Counted from the stretch's first letter, positions 6,975 to 15,147 are shown. The stretch is 64,000 nt of DNA from Bacteroidetes bacterium UBA1935 (GCA_002337045.1 DDFF01000008.1:372001-436000); one strand, 5' to 3'. The notes: generated by a model not told the origin, from the sequence alone. Numbers and translations: made by a program.

Positions 6975-7002
6975 CAAATGTAGCGTATTTTTTTATTCGC
7001 AA
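6975..7002 (-). promoter_or_regulatory. Promoter of the metal-redox operon
   Basis: TTG at 7002-7000, 17 nt, then the -7 box TACATTTG (6982-6975) on the minus strand, both matching Bacteroidota consensus. Predicted transcription start is within a few nt of the TTG start codon at 6964. Confidence 0.55.
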
Positions 7003-7114
7003 TTGTCAGATTTTAATCATGTGTACTCAATTGTTATTGTTGTATGTACAGTTATCGGTTAATTATTAAAGGCACGGTTGTTGCATTACATAAGATGTAC
7101 TAAACCCTTTGTAT

Positions 7115-7384
7115 ATGGATGGGAATATCTTATTGCACATAAGTACATTGCTATGTGCACTGCTGATAGCAACGGGCTACAGGTATAATAAACCATTTGC
7201 CATGGCGAATGGTGCTACCTATTTTGTAGGTGCCATACTGCTGTATATACGTCTTGATACCGACAGGCATTTTCCCGATATGATATGCAATTACATAAAC
7301 CTCTTGTTATTCAATCTGTTGTTTATAGCTATCAGTACCGTGTATCTGGTATACCAATTGATGAAGAACAGGGTAGTAGGGTAG
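7115..7384 (+). CDS. Small membrane protein, three helices
   Basis: About 89 residues starting from the ATG at 7115 (an in-frame TTG at 7109 is less likely). Three hydrophobic segments are visible: roughly 6-20 (HISTLLCALLIATGY), 28-45 (NGATYFVGAILLYIRL) and 58-80 (YINLLLFNLLFIAISTVYLVYQL), separated by short charged loops. The protein should be an inner-membrane protein. No family is recognised. It is divergent from the metal-redox operon, and its stop is 10 nt before the end of the convergent DUF4239-like gene, with no clear terminator between them. Confidence 0.65.
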   Translation: MDGNILLHISTLLCALLIATGYRYNKPFAMANGATYFVGAILLYIRLDTDRHFPDMICNYINLLLFNLLFIAISTVYLVYQLMKNRVVG

Positions 7385-7394
7385 TGGTCCTACA

Positions 7395-8168
7395 CTACCG
7401 TTCACTGGTCAGCAGGCGTTGGTGCATGTACTGAATATTGCGCGTATCTGGTTTTATAATGCCCGTTTTAGGATTGTCCATATCGCAGATGGCAAGTATG
7501 GCAAGGCTGGTGAGGAATGTATAGAGTATGGGTAGTATGTACGATTTGTAGCCCAGTGTAAAGGTATTCATAAACCCAACCAGCAAGCCTATCAGCAGCG
7601 AGCCTACTATCAGCAGGAACATGATAGTGCCGGGTGTGCGCTCTGTATAAGAAAAAGCATTTTTGTAAAAATGGGTACACAGTGTGTTGTGATAGCGCAG
7701 TAGTGTGGTAATGTTTGCCTGATGGACGCTGCTGTCTTTGTGTAGCTGCAACAGATAATCTACAAACTGCCCGTTGATATTGGCAATGGTATCCAGCATC
7801 TGTTGATGCGTCCAATGATTATCGTTTATTTCGGCATGTACACCAGTGAAGGCTATCAAATAGTTTTTCACCTCATTGCGCACAGCAGTATCCATAAACA
7901 GGCTCTCTCTGCGCATCTGTGCTACCACGTCCGACTCTGCATTGAGGTTGGCAGTACGGTTGCGGTATTCTGTGTTCGATGAATTGAGCGTGAAAGAAAG
8001 TATCAGACCAAAAATGCCTACTACCGATGTCTCCAGCCCCGCAGGTTTCCATGCAATATTCTTTTTGTGGTATCGCCGCCTGGCAATAACAGCCCCCAAC
8101 CATATAGAGCCTATCAGCAATAGCGGATATACAAAATAGAACCACGTAGTATTGGTAATAGCTGCCAT
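7395..8168 (-). CDS. DUF4239-like (bestrophin-like) membrane protein
   Basis: 257 residues with four predicted helices: about 9-28, 46-63, 180-205 and 210-230. Family-like signatures are the SVVGIFGLILSFTLNSSNTEYRNRTANLNAESD block after the second helix and the closing DMDNPKTGIIKPD after the last helix, as in the DUF4239/bestrophin-like group. Between helices 2 and 3 lies a roughly 110-residue soluble helical region. The role of the family is not established. The gene stands alone between small genes. Confidence 0.7.
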   Translation of the reverse strand: MAAITNTTWFYFVYPLLLIGSIWLGAVIARRRYHKKNIAWKPAGLETSVVGIFGLILSFTLNSSNTEYRNRTANLNAESDVVAQMRRESLFMDTAVRNEVKNYLIAFTGVHAEINDNHWTHQQMLDTIANINGQFVDYLLQLHKDSSVHQANITTLLRYHNTLCTHFYKNAFSYTERTPGTIMFLLIVGSLLIGLLVGFMNTFTLGYKSYILPILYTFLTSLAILAICDMDNPKTGIIKPDTRNIQYMHQRLLTSER

Positions 8169-8200
8169 AGCATGTGTTTGTGCAATACTAAATTACAGTT

Positions 8201-8310
8201 TTACAACTCTTTATCATGCATTTTCAATCCACGGGCTAGGCGTTCTATGGTTTTTGCCGTGCGTAGCTGTTTGGTATTGTTGTAGATACGGCTAAGCACA
8301 TCCTTTCGGC
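8201..8310 (-). pseudogene. Decayed C-terminal piece of a YdeI/OmpD-associated-like gene
   Basis: The minus strand encodes a 35-codon open stretch ending in TAA (RKDVLSRIYNNTKQLRTAK followed by TIERLARGLKMHDKEL). The last part matches the C-terminus of the intact neighbour at 8800-9279 (AKTIERLSRGLKMYDKE) closely, also at DNA level. No start codon or N-terminal domain is present; the copy begins exactly where the next gene (8311) ends. It is best read as a truncated duplicate, probably left by insertion of, or recombination around, the 8311-8784 gene. Confidence 0.7.
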
Positions 8311-8784
8311 TTAATAACTATGATAACCTCCGATGAATAATGTTGTATCGCTGCGTTTACGTTTTGTTTTGATGGCAGATATACTACTAAGCGTAGGCAG
8401 GACGATAGTGCGATCTAGCCGCCAGTAGAAGTAGGCATATTCATAATGGCCTATTCTTCCTGCTTTTTTTTCAGCATCTAATAAATTTAATATGGTATCT
8501 GCATACATGCGTGGCGTACGTAAGATGATGGCCTCTGCATTTCCCCTGAAGCCATACCTGGTGCGGGAAGGGTAGCCATATTTGTTGATGATTTGTATCA
8601 TACGCTGCACATACGGGAAGTGCGTAATAGTAAAGTCGCCGATGCGCTCGTCGCTACAGCGTGCATTTTTCAGTTCTTTCAGCTCTTTTGCAAGCTGTGC
8701 GCTATCCCGCAAAAAGAGTTCATCTTTCGATTGTGCGAAAGACAATACGGGTATCAACAAGAGGATAAGCAGCAGGTTCTTCAT
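8311..8784 (-). CDS. Secreted protein, possibly DUF6624-like
   Basis: 157 residues with a clear signal peptide (KNLLLILLLIPVLSFAQ). The mature protein has the order QRMIQIINKYGYPSRTRYGFRGNAEAI ... ADTILNLLDAEKKAGRIGHYEYAYFYWRLDR, which resembles the DUF6624 pattern (KYGxP, then a helix pair with a final AYxxDR-like motif). Function unknown; periplasmic location predicted. The gene is bracketed by the intact YdeI-like gene upstream and its decayed copy downstream. Confidence 0.65.
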   Translation of the reverse strand: MKNLLLILLLIPVLSFAQSKDELFLRDSAQLAKELKELKNARCSDERIGDFTITHFPYVQRMIQIINKYGYPSRTRYGFRGNAEAIILRTPRMYADTILNLLDAEKKAGRIGHYEYAYFYWRLDRTIVLPTLSSISAIKTKRKRSDTTLFIGGYHSY

Positions 8785-8799
8785 AGTAGTGTTGTGGTT

Positions 8800-9279
8800 T
8801 TATTCTTTATCATACATCTTCAATCCACGGGAAAGGCGCTCTATGGTCTTTGCCATGCGGTCTATTTTGGTTTCCTGCTTTTTGGCACCGTATATCCATT
8901 GTATGTAGTATTTCTTTTCACTATCGCTTAGTTTGGTAAAGAAGCGCAGCGCCTGCGGCTCGTCTTCCAGGCATAGTTGCAATTCGCCGGGTATTTCTAC
9001 AGCACTGTCATCGGGGTACAGGACGATGTGTACCGTATCGCCTGCTTCTTTTTTGATGGCTTTGCGTATCTCTGCCCGCAGTGGCAGAAAGAGGTTGCCA
9101 TCGCCCATGGGCATCAGTTTGTATTGTGTGATGGCAAAACCATCTATAGTGCCGCATACCTGCACCCACCCAAAGCGCGACTTCTTATCAGGTGCAATTT
9201 CTTCAATCACGGCAAATGTCCACCCACCCTTGCCGGGGTATTTCTGAAGCTTGTATTTTTTATCAACGAGTGGTTTCAT
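8800..9279 (-). CDS. YdeI/OmpD-associated family protein (DUF1905 + OmdA-type)
   Basis: 159 residues. The first about 95 residues resemble DUF1905 (GGWTFAVIEE, SRFGWVQVCGTIDGF, KLMPMGDGNLFLPLRAEIRKAI, GDTVHIVLYPDD) and the rest the YdeI/OmpD-associated C-terminal helical domain (ALRFFTKLSDSEKKYYIQWIYGAKKQETKIDRMAKTIERL). Related proteins have been linked to bacteriocin resistance, but the biochemical role is unknown. Cytoplasmic, no signal. Its start codon overlaps the end of the upstream 9263-9745 gene by 17 nt, so the two are co-transcribed. Confidence 0.85.
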   Translation of the reverse strand: MKPLVDKKYKLQKYPGKGGWTFAVIEEIAPDKKSRFGWVQVCGTIDGFAITQYKLMPMGDGNLFLPLRAEIRKAIKKEAGDTVHIVLYPDDSAVEIPGELQLCLEDEPQALRFFTKLSDSEKKYYIQWIYGAKKQETKIDRMAKTIERLSRGLKMYDKE

Positions 9280-9745
9280 TGTTGAAGTACTTTAATATCT
9301 CCAGTAGTTTGTAACGACTGATTATAGCATCACTTACGTCAAATAGGTATTCGTTATTATAGTGGATTTCTAAAAAATACCTGTTGCCATCACGTCCCCT
9401 TGATTTTGTTTTTTCTTTACAGGATATAGATGTAATCGGTAATTCTACTGCTTTATACAAATTGTCTTTTTGTAATAATCTTAATGTACAGGTTTGCCTG
9501 TCTTCATTTATAATAAACAATTCTATCCAATTGATACAGTCTTTATAATTTCGGTAGAACTCGAAAATAATCATTGCAAGTAAGACTGCACCAACCAATA
9601 TGCTTACTATTTCTAAGTTGTCTTTAGTAAAACTATTTGTAGCAAATGCAACTATTGAAACAATTAAAAGCTTAATAATAGCAGATGGTATAGCCTTTCT
9701 GATTACACGTTCAGTAAATGAGATTTGTTGATTAATAAACTCCAT
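9263..9745 (-). CDS. Membrane protein with C-terminal PH-like region, unknown
   Basis: 160 residues with two helices close to the N-terminus (about 20-38 and 44-64), then a soluble part (WIELFIINEDRQTCTLRLLQKDN ... KSRGRDGNRYFLEIHYNNEYLFDVSDAI) whose alternating strands suggest a small beta-sandwich or PH-like domain facing the cytoplasm. No named family is recognised. The coding DNA is noticeably more AT-rich than the neighbours, a possible sign of recent acquisition. It overlaps the YdeI-like gene by 17 nt. Confidence 0.65.
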   Translation of the reverse strand: MEFINQQISFTERVIRKAIPSAIIKLLIVSIVAFATNSFTKDNLEIVSILVGAVLLAMIIFEFYRNYKDCINWIELFIINEDRQTCTLRLLQKDNLYKAVELPITSISCKEKTKSRGRDGNRYFLEIHYNNEYLFDVSDAIISRYKLLEILKYFNNETTR

Positions 9746-9796
9746 CGTAACTACAGGTTATTCTTTATAGTAGTACTAAGATACATATTCACCCCA

Positions 9797-10807
9797 TCAA
9801 CTCGCCCTTCCCAAGTCCTCAGGTTTTATTTTGCCGCGTGCTATGGCAAGGTCTTCATCTATCTTGCGGCTGCGTTCCATTTCTTCTTTGTGCCTGCGCA
9901 GGGCTTCTTTGGCACTGATGCCTACGGGTGCGGGTGGTAGTGCATATTTGCCTTTGGGCTTTTGTGCATCGGCAGCAGGATTGTAGGTAAGCGGGTTTTC
10001 TGTTTTCACATCGTGATGCCCCAGCCAGTTGCGGAAGTGCTTGCGATAGTCTGTATCTGTCTTTTCAGTTTCCGCTGTGTAGCGCAGCCATTTGTTGAAT
10101 GCCGTGAGCCAGTTGCGTAGTTGTTCGGGAGTTATCTTTTTTAATTCAGTAGTTAGCAGGTTGAAGTTATCATCAGCCATACTACGTTCCAGCAATTGTT
10201 CCAGCGTGTAGTGTGTATCGTTGGGTGCTATGTGTTTAGTGTTATCAGGTATAAGGCTTATAGCCGTTTTACCACCAACAACAGTAGCATTCCCACCATC
10301 CTCTGCTGTGCTGTTGTGTGCTATACTGTTATATTCTGTTCTATCCTCTGTTGTCCTTTCCTTGGTTGAGGTTTGGTTAACCACTGGTACACCACTGGTT
10401 GATAACTCGTTGTCTGTCAATGTCTTTGATTTCTTAGCTGCTGCGGCACGTTTACCTTTATCACTTAACTCCTTTCTTTTTCTGTCAAGCGCACGTAGTT
10501 GTTCAGTCATTTCTTCGTGGTAGATGCAGCCATTTTTTAGTTTCAGTAGTTTGAAGCGGTTGATGCAATCGTCTATAAACTTGTGTACCTCATCGGGTGT
10601 CATTTCTTCCAGCAAGCGGGAAAGGTGGGTGTAGGCAAATTCTTCGGTCAGGTTGTAGCGGTAGCCTTCGCTGCCACGCAGCACTTCCATCAGTGCCCAC
10701 CATATACCGTAGCCCTTCATGCCATATACGGCTTTCAGCGACATTAGTTTAGGGTCGTTCATAGCATTCTTGTCGTGGGCAAACCAGTGATTATCTTTCT
10801 GTTTCAT
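9797..10807 (-). CDS. Phage-type replication protein with Lin1244/Lin1753-like N-terminal domain (DUF4373)
   Basis: 336 residues. The N-terminal about 110 residues start DNHWFAHDKNAMNDPKLMSLKAVYGMKGYGIWWALMEVL, the hallmark of DUF4373 (Lin1244/Lin1753 N-terminal), a winged-helix domain found in replication-initiation-like proteins of phages and mobile elements of Bacteroidota and Firmicutes. A basic segment (about 120-150) is followed by a Ser/Thr/Asn-rich linker and a C-terminal helical region (TPEQLRNWLTAFNKWLRYT ... KHFRNWLGHH) common in such proteins. No helicase loader, integrase or phage structural gene is nearby, so it is an orphan: a remnant, a domesticated gene, or a small element not otherwise recognisable. 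Confidence 0.75.
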   Translation of the reverse strand: MKQKDNHWFAHDKNAMNDPKLMSLKAVYGMKGYGIWWALMEVLRGSEGYRYNLTEEFAYTHLSRLLEEMTPDEVHKFIDDCINRFKLLKLKNGCIYHEEMTEQLRALDRKRKELSDKGKRAAAAKKSKTLTDNELSTSGVPVVNQTSTKERTTEDRTEYNSIAHNSTAEDGGNATVVGGKTAISLIPDNTKHIAPNDTHYTLEQLLERSMADDNFNLLTTELKKITPEQLRNWLTAFNKWLRYTAETEKTDTDYRKHFRNWLGHHDVKTENPLTYNPAADAQKPKGKYALPPAPVGISAKEALRRHKEEMERSRKIDEDLAIARGKIKPEDLGRAS

Positions 10808-10887
10808 GGTACAAATAGGTTTAGGTTGATAGTGATAATTTTATTAATGCAAAAATACAATAAAATAATCATTCTAAGCAAAAAATA

Positions 10888-10909
10888 AAGCCCCGCGTTT
10901 GCAGAGCTT
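10888..10909 (-). terminator. Weak terminator after the 10932-11357 gene
   Basis: AAGCCCCGC / GCAGAGCTT pairs 7 of 9 positions, with an A-rich tract to its left that reads as a T-run on the minus strand. It resembles an eroded version of the stronger AAGCCCCGC-type terminators at 231 and 4352. Confidence 0.45.
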
Positions 10910-10931
10910 CTGTATCTGTTGCATATGATTG

Positions 10932-11357
10932 TTAAAATCCTATAGCCAAACCTATACCCTGATTATTTGCTACCAGTTTCAGTTCTGTTTGTTTTGGTTT
11001 ATAATCCATAGCAGACCAGCTTTCCTTCTCGTGATTGTTGCTGATGATGGTAAGCGGTATGGCTAGCCCTACAACACCCACACCCGCCAGCGATATCAGC
11101 CAGTTGGGCTGTCCGCCTGCTATAAACACGCCCACGGGGTAGAACATCAAACCCGCACCTATAGCGCCCAGTACATAGGCACCTACACCTGCGGCATCTA
11201 CATCGTTTCTGTAATTATTGTACGGTGGTGGCGTGGCCGGATAGTTGAAACTGATTTTATTGGACGGATAAGCTGCTGCGCTTGCAGGGGCAAGGCCAAT
11301 GCGTGCATTCGCCATGATAGCCTGGCACATCAGCAGCGCGATAAGGAAGTACTTCAT
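10932..11357 (-). CDS. Secreted/membrane protein with glycine-rich helices, unknown
   Basis: 141 residues from the ATG at 11357 (a longer open frame extends upstream but lacks a signal peptide). A signal peptide (MKYFLIALLMCQAIMANA) is followed by a Pro/Asn/Tyr-rich segment (NYPATPPPYNNYRND) and two glycine-rich hydrophobic helices (about 62-80, GVGAYVLGAIGAGLMFYPVGV, and 88-108, WLISLAGVGVVGLAIPLTII). The tail ends NQGIGLAIGF with an aromatic terminal residue. This pattern recurs in small envelope proteins of Bacteroidota of unknown function. It is divergent from the secreted protein gene at 11453. Confidence 0.65.
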   Translation of the reverse strand: MKYFLIALLMCQAIMANARIGLAPASAAAYPSNKISFNYPATPPPYNNYRNDVDAAGVGAYVLGAIGAGLMFYPVGVFIAGGQPNWLISLAGVGVVGLAIPLTIISNNHEKESWSAMDYKPKQTELKLVANNQGIGLAIGF

Positions 11358-11452
11358 ACAGGTTTCTAAGTTTTTAGTAAATGTTAAATTAGCCAATTGC
11401 CCGAAACTGTGCAATATGTTTTGTTTATCTTTTTCTTCAAAACCACATCGTA

Positions 11453-12178
11453 TTGAAGCCACTCCTTACCATACTCCTGCTCTTGTTTGCCAACAGCCTG
11501 TATGCACAGCTGTTCGATGATGAAATGCTCTTTAAGATACGCGGCACGGCAGACTCGGTATCTGTGGCTAGCAAGCTGGTATGGCCACCCGGCAATGAAG
11601 AGAACGAAGAAGAATACAAACTGCAAGACAGTGCAATGTATCACTATCTGGCTGCCGATACCATATCTGCTACGCAGTATCATTATGATAGCCATTTCAA
11701 AGACCTGCTGTATGTGCTGAATGACGATGGAGATATTAACTATATGGAGAACAGGATGCCCGGTGCCAAACAGGCTGTAAGGTTTAGCTACATACGCAAG
11801 CCTTCTGGCAGCCAGCAAATGCACAACTATACAGAGCCTACGTTCTACATCGTAAAAGATGCTGGTAGACGCACAGATACTATGCGTTATTATATTGGCC
11901 CTTATAAAGTGGTTGCTACTACCATCCGAAAGTATGATGAACAGGGGCGTGTAGCCGAAGAATGGAAGACGGGTATTACAGAACGTACCACACATAGTAT
12001 TTACGAATACGGGCTCTACAACCTGTGTGCAAAATCGGTGAACTATCAAAACGATACACTGATATCAACCGATACCTATGAGTATGTGTTTGATACTCAC
12101 GGCAATTTTACCAAGCGCAAACGCTACGCCAATGGCCGTATTATTAACGTTTTGTATAGACGCATCTATTACAATTAG
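11453..12178 (+). CDS. Secreted protein, unknown, with YD-like strands (TTG start)
   Basis: 241 residues. The frame begins with TTG at 11453 followed directly by a good signal peptide (KPLLTILLLLFANSLYAQ), so TTG is the likely start. The mature part contains several strand-turn units of the kind YDEQGRVAEEW, YEYVFDTHGNFTKRKRY and NGRIINVLYRRIYYN, similar to the short repeats in MORN/YD-type antiparallel beta-sheet proteins. No enzyme motif is visible. It should be periplasmic or surface located. The next gene follows 29 nt later in the same direction. Confidence 0.65.
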   Translation: MKPLLTILLLLFANSLYAQLFDDEMLFKIRGTADSVSVASKLVWPPGNEENEEEYKLQDSAMYHYLAADTISATQYHYDSHFKDLLYVLNDDGDINYMENRMPGAKQAVRFSYIRKPSGSQQMHNYTEPTFYIVKDAGRRTDTMRYYIGPYKVVATTIRKYDEQGRVAEEWKTGITERTTHSIYEYGLYNLCAKSVNYQNDTLISTDTYEYVFDTHGNFTKRKRYANGRIINVLYRRIYYN

Positions 12179-12207
12179 TCTTTAATTTGTATAAACACTT
12201 ATATGCT

Positions 12208-12834
12208 ATGATACCAATTAATCCTAAGTTAAAAAGCCTGTTACTGGCAATGGCACTGCCTTTCCTTTCCTTCGCAGGCAGCAAAACAGATACCGCAAAG
12301 CTGAATACCATCAGCCGCAAAATGTTTGATGAAGGCAATAAGAATTTTCTGCTGATAGATGCATTGAAAGACGGACTGCTACTGGAAAAAATGCCCTATA
12401 GTTACGAGTACGATGACGGAGATATCAGCCTGAACGGAGAGCAACTGAGCGAACCCTACCGCAGCCGCTACGCCGAAAAGATGGAGGCCTTTCTGAAAAA
12501 GCAGGGAAGTGTACACAGCGCATTCTCTGTAACAGGCAGCTCGTTGAATCTGGATAAACTGCAAAAAGAGGAACAGGGTAAAAAAGGCAAGAACAGCGAC
12601 CGTGAAAAAGAAGAAAAGCTGGATGCGGTAATAACAGCTATGGCTGCAGATAGCCTGCTGGATGAGCATGAGCCCATCAACCTGAAGTGGTATCCCAACG
12701 GACTGTATGTGAATAATAACAAAGTGGAAGGAGAAAAGGAAAAGAAATACACGGCATTATTAGAAGATATCATAGGCTACAAGCCAAGATTTCCCGGAGA
12801 TAGTTACAGCCATCGAAGAGGTGCAAAGAGATAG
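12208..12834 (+). CDS. Secreted protein, paralogue of the 46240-46956 product
   Basis: 208 residues from the ATG at 12208 (an in-frame TTG lies 21 nt upstream). Signal peptide about residues 9-25 (KSLLLAMALPFLSFAG). The mature part has two similar modules, an N-terminal NFLLIDALKDGLLLEKMPY ... ISLNGEQL and a C-terminal INLKWYPNGLYVNNNKV ... KKYTALLEDII, separated by a very charged Lys/Glu-rich linker (about 115-145). The same two-module layout occurs in the protein at 46240-46956. Function unknown. It probably shares a transcript with the 11453 gene. Confidence 0.65.
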   Translation: MIPINPKLKSLLLAMALPFLSFAGSKTDTAKLNTISRKMFDEGNKNFLLIDALKDGLLLEKMPYSYEYDDGDISLNGEQLSEPYRSRYAEKMEAFLKKQGSVHSAFSVTGSSLNLDKLQKEEQGKKGKNSDREKEEKLDAVITAMAADSLLDEHEPINLKWYPNGLYVNNNKVEGEKEKKYTALLEDIIGYKPRFPGDSYSHRRGAKR

Positions 12835-13163
12835 GCTATTGCATGCATGGCTGCCGCATTTTGGGGGTAACCATGTGAATAAAAACAGCTTTAAGATATT
12901 GCATTCGGTATAGTCGCAATGTACTTTTAACAGTGTTGCACTTGTCTATTATTTCTGTTTCGTATAGAGTGAACTAACAGAAATTCTCATAACATATTGA
13001 TTAATAACTAAAAACGTAGAAACACTAAATAAAACACACGGGGGCTTTTACAATACGCTAATAGTGCGTGGGTATGGCAAACGTTTACAATTGTTTGAGA
13101 ATGAAGAACGGAAAGCACCCATTCGGGTGCTTTCATTATTTATTGCATTAGCGTCTGTTGCCT
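12835..13163. other. Intergenic region without recognised gene
   Basis: 329 nt between convergent genes. It is AT-rich, contains no convincing coding frame and no repeat apart from the terminator at 13111-13134. Confidence 0.5.
13111..13134. terminator. Bidirectional terminator
   Basis: Perfect 10-bp stem GAAAGCACCC / GGGTGCTTTC with a 4-nt loop, between convergent genes. Confidence 0.8.
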
Positions 13164-13994
13164 TTATTTACATTCACCACCGGGCTCGCACACGGTAGCA
13201 TCACCACCAACTACTGTCAGTTTAGGATTTGCTTTTTCGTATTCTGTCCATGCCTGTGTAAGGGCTTGCAGAAAAGTTTCTGATGGTTGTGCACCACTCA
13301 CCGCATATTTATTATCCAGCACAAAGAAAGGTACACCACGCACACCTATCTGCGATGCACGTACTATATCGGCCTCTACCTCAGCTGCATATTTATTGCT
13401 GTTCAGCACATCAACTACTTCCTGCTCGGGTATGCCAATGGTTTTTGCCATAGCAATCAGCACATCGCGGTTGGCTATGTCTTTGCCTTCGGTAAAATAC
13501 CCGCGAAACAGTTGCTCTTCCATTGCATCGCCCTTGCCATGTTTCTTTGCCAGGTGGCTGATGCGGTGTGCATCAAAGCTATTCGCTATCACTGCCTTGT
13601 CAAAGTTATATTCCAAACCCTCGCCCGCAGCCATCTGCACCACTTGTTTGTGCATCTGCTTACTTTGCTCTACCGTCATACCCTTGCGCTCTGCCAGGTA
13701 GGTATATACATCTTTGCCGGGTTGTGCGGTTATGTCCGGGTCAAGCTGAAAACTGTGCCACTCTATTTCTATATCTTTTCCGTTGGGGAATTTTGCCAGT
13801 GCAGCCTCAAACTTTCTTTTGCCTATATAGCAGAAGGGGCACATCACATCGCTCCAGATATCTACTTTCATCTTTTTACCTATTGTTTGTACCTGTTGCT
13901 TTGCGGGTAGTTTCTGTACACCCTTTTGCGCAGTGGCGGGTATCGCCATAGCCACAGCCATTGCAGTCGTCAGCAGGTATTGTTTACAAATCAT
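13164..13994 (-). CDS. DsbA-family (FrnE-like) oxidoreductase with signal peptide
   Basis: 276 residues. An N-terminal signal peptide (about 1-22, AIPATAQ) precedes a DsbA/FrnE-type thioredoxin fold with active site CPFC (Cys52, Cys55) in VDIWSDVMCPFCYIGKRKFE, the inserted helical domain, and the cis-Pro loop GVRGVPFFV. FrnE-type proteins are normally cytoplasmic; the signal here suggests a periplasmic thiol oxidase or isomerase. A second Cys pair closes the protein (VCEPGGECK), possibly a second redox or metal site. The start at 13994 is the only one giving the signal. Single gene. Confidence 0.9.
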   Translation of the reverse strand: MICKQYLLTTAMAVAMAIPATAQKGVQKLPAKQQVQTIGKKMKVDIWSDVMCPFCYIGKRKFEAALAKFPNGKDIEIEWHSFQLDPDITAQPGKDVYTYLAERKGMTVEQSKQMHKQVVQMAAGEGLEYNFDKAVIANSFDAHRISHLAKKHGKGDAMEEQLFRGYFTEGKDIANRDVLIAMAKTIGIPEQEVVDVLNSNKYAAEVEADIVRASQIGVRGVPFFVLDNKYAVSGAQPSETFLQALTQAWTEYEKANPKLTVVGGDATVCEPGGECK

Positions 13995-14079
13995 TTACCC
14001 TGCAAAGGTACTATGCATGTAGCTATAACAACCTGCACTATACTTGGGTATAGCTGTAATGGGGTATAAGGGAAAACTA

Positions 14080-14925
14080 TTATTGCCCGTTCATCCACAG
14101 CAGCGCATTGTACACCGCACGGTGCAAAATGGTAAGGTGGGTTTCCTGCGGCATCTTAGACAGTTTTATGCGGGCTTCTTTGCTTTTGTATTGTTTCAGC
14201 AGTGCGGCAAGTTTAGCGGCATCGCCTTCCATAATCGGGCCCTCTGTGCCTGTAGTTATGTATACTTGCTTTTTGTTGGTGTATGGTGTTTTGAGCAGTG
14301 TTGGTGCAGCGCTCAGCAGCGATTCTCCGTCCCACCACAGGCTGGGGCTTACAATGATGTAGTTATCAAACAGATTGGGTTTCTTCAGTAATATCTCTGC
14401 CGCCAGCAAACCACCCAAAGACTGACCGATAAGCGTAGTAGTACCGCCTGTTTTGTAATGGCTGTTGATATAGGGCTGCAATTCTTTTTCTATAAATGAT
14501 ATGAACTGCGGCGAACCACCCGCTATGGGTGCAAGTTGCTTTTCGAGGTAGGTAAGGAAAGTATCTGCCTGCCTCTTTTTGTTGGTATTGATGGCAGGGA
14601 AAGTGAAATCGTGTTTGCGGTTTACGTTGGCAATACCTACTACAATACTTGGCTGCATATAGCCTATCATGGTGAGGAACTGTACATTGCCCACCGTATG
14701 TATAAAGTCTTCGTTAGCGCTGCCATCCAGTTGGTAGATGACGGGGAAGTTCTTTGCTGTATCATCATGATAACCATCGGGCAGGTAGATGTTGATGGTA
14801 CGCTGTTGCGCAAGTGAGGTGGAATACAGGCTGTCTACAACGCCCAGTACAAAAGGCTTGGTGCTTTGTGCAGATGCGGTGATGGTACCTGCAACGAGCA
14901 GGAGAATCGGTAATAGTTTTTTCAT
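14080..14925 (-). CDS. Esterase-family alpha/beta hydrolase (enterochelin-esterase-like), exported
   Basis: 281 residues with a signal peptide (KLLPILLLVAGTITASAQ). The body is the esterase D/Fes-like alpha/beta hydrolase fold (Pfam Esterase): RTINIYLPDGYHDDTAKNFPVIYQLDG, the nucleophile elbow IGQSLGGLLA, the VSPSLWWDGES block that is diagnostic of this group, and a catalytic His near ETHLTILHRA. Substrates of this group include siderophore esters and polysaccharide esters; none can be chosen from sequence. Periplasmic. The promoter TTG-N16-TAGCTTTG lies just upstream. Confidence 0.88.
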   Translation of the reverse strand: MKKLLPILLLVAGTITASAQSTKPFVLGVVDSLYSTSLAQQRTINIYLPDGYHDDTAKNFPVIYQLDGSANEDFIHTVGNVQFLTMIGYMQPSIVVGIANVNRKHDFTFPAINTNKKRQADTFLTYLEKQLAPIAGGSPQFISFIEKELQPYINSHYKTGGTTTLIGQSLGGLLAAEILLKKPNLFDNYIIVSPSLWWDGESLLSAAPTLLKTPYTNKKQVYITTGTEGPIMEGDAAKLAALLKQYKSKEARIKLSKMPQETHLTILHRAVYNALLWMNGQ

Positions 14926-14951
14926 AAAAAGTCGGTCTTATAATGCTGTGG

Positions 14952-15040
14952 CAAAGCTATCAAAAACACTGCCAGCAATCATCCCCCGTGGTGGGGTAAT
15001 ATCTGTGACGCAGATCATTACACCGATTGATCTAGGTCAT
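14952..15040 (-). promoter_or_regulatory. Promoter of the esterase gene with weak upstream dyad
   Basis: TTG at 14978-14976, 16 nt, then TAGCTTTG (14959-14952) on the minus strand. Further upstream is an imperfect FNR-like dyad TTGAT-CTAG-GTCAT (15027-15040) and an inverted repeat ATCTG-N5-CAGAT (15001-15015). The dyad is 48 nt above the TTG, unlike the fixed spacing of the sites at 1182-4013. Confidence 0.4.
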
Positions 15041-15147
15041 ATTCCACGCCATCTGCCTGTTGTTATTTTGTATCAGGGAACAAGAGATAAAAACACTAAA
15101 AGGTTGATTAAATAGTTTTTTCGAAAACTTGGTGTGTAGTATAAAGT

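Noticed and set aside
9797..10807. Prophage
   Set aside because: Only one phage-type gene is present; there is no integrase, capsid, tail, lysis or packaging gene in the window.
15027..15040. Fourth member of the FNR-like dyad set
   Set aside because: TTGAT-CTAG-GTCAT is less symmetric and lies 48 nt above the TTG of its promoter instead of the fixed 22 nt from the -7 box, so it is listed only as a weak site.
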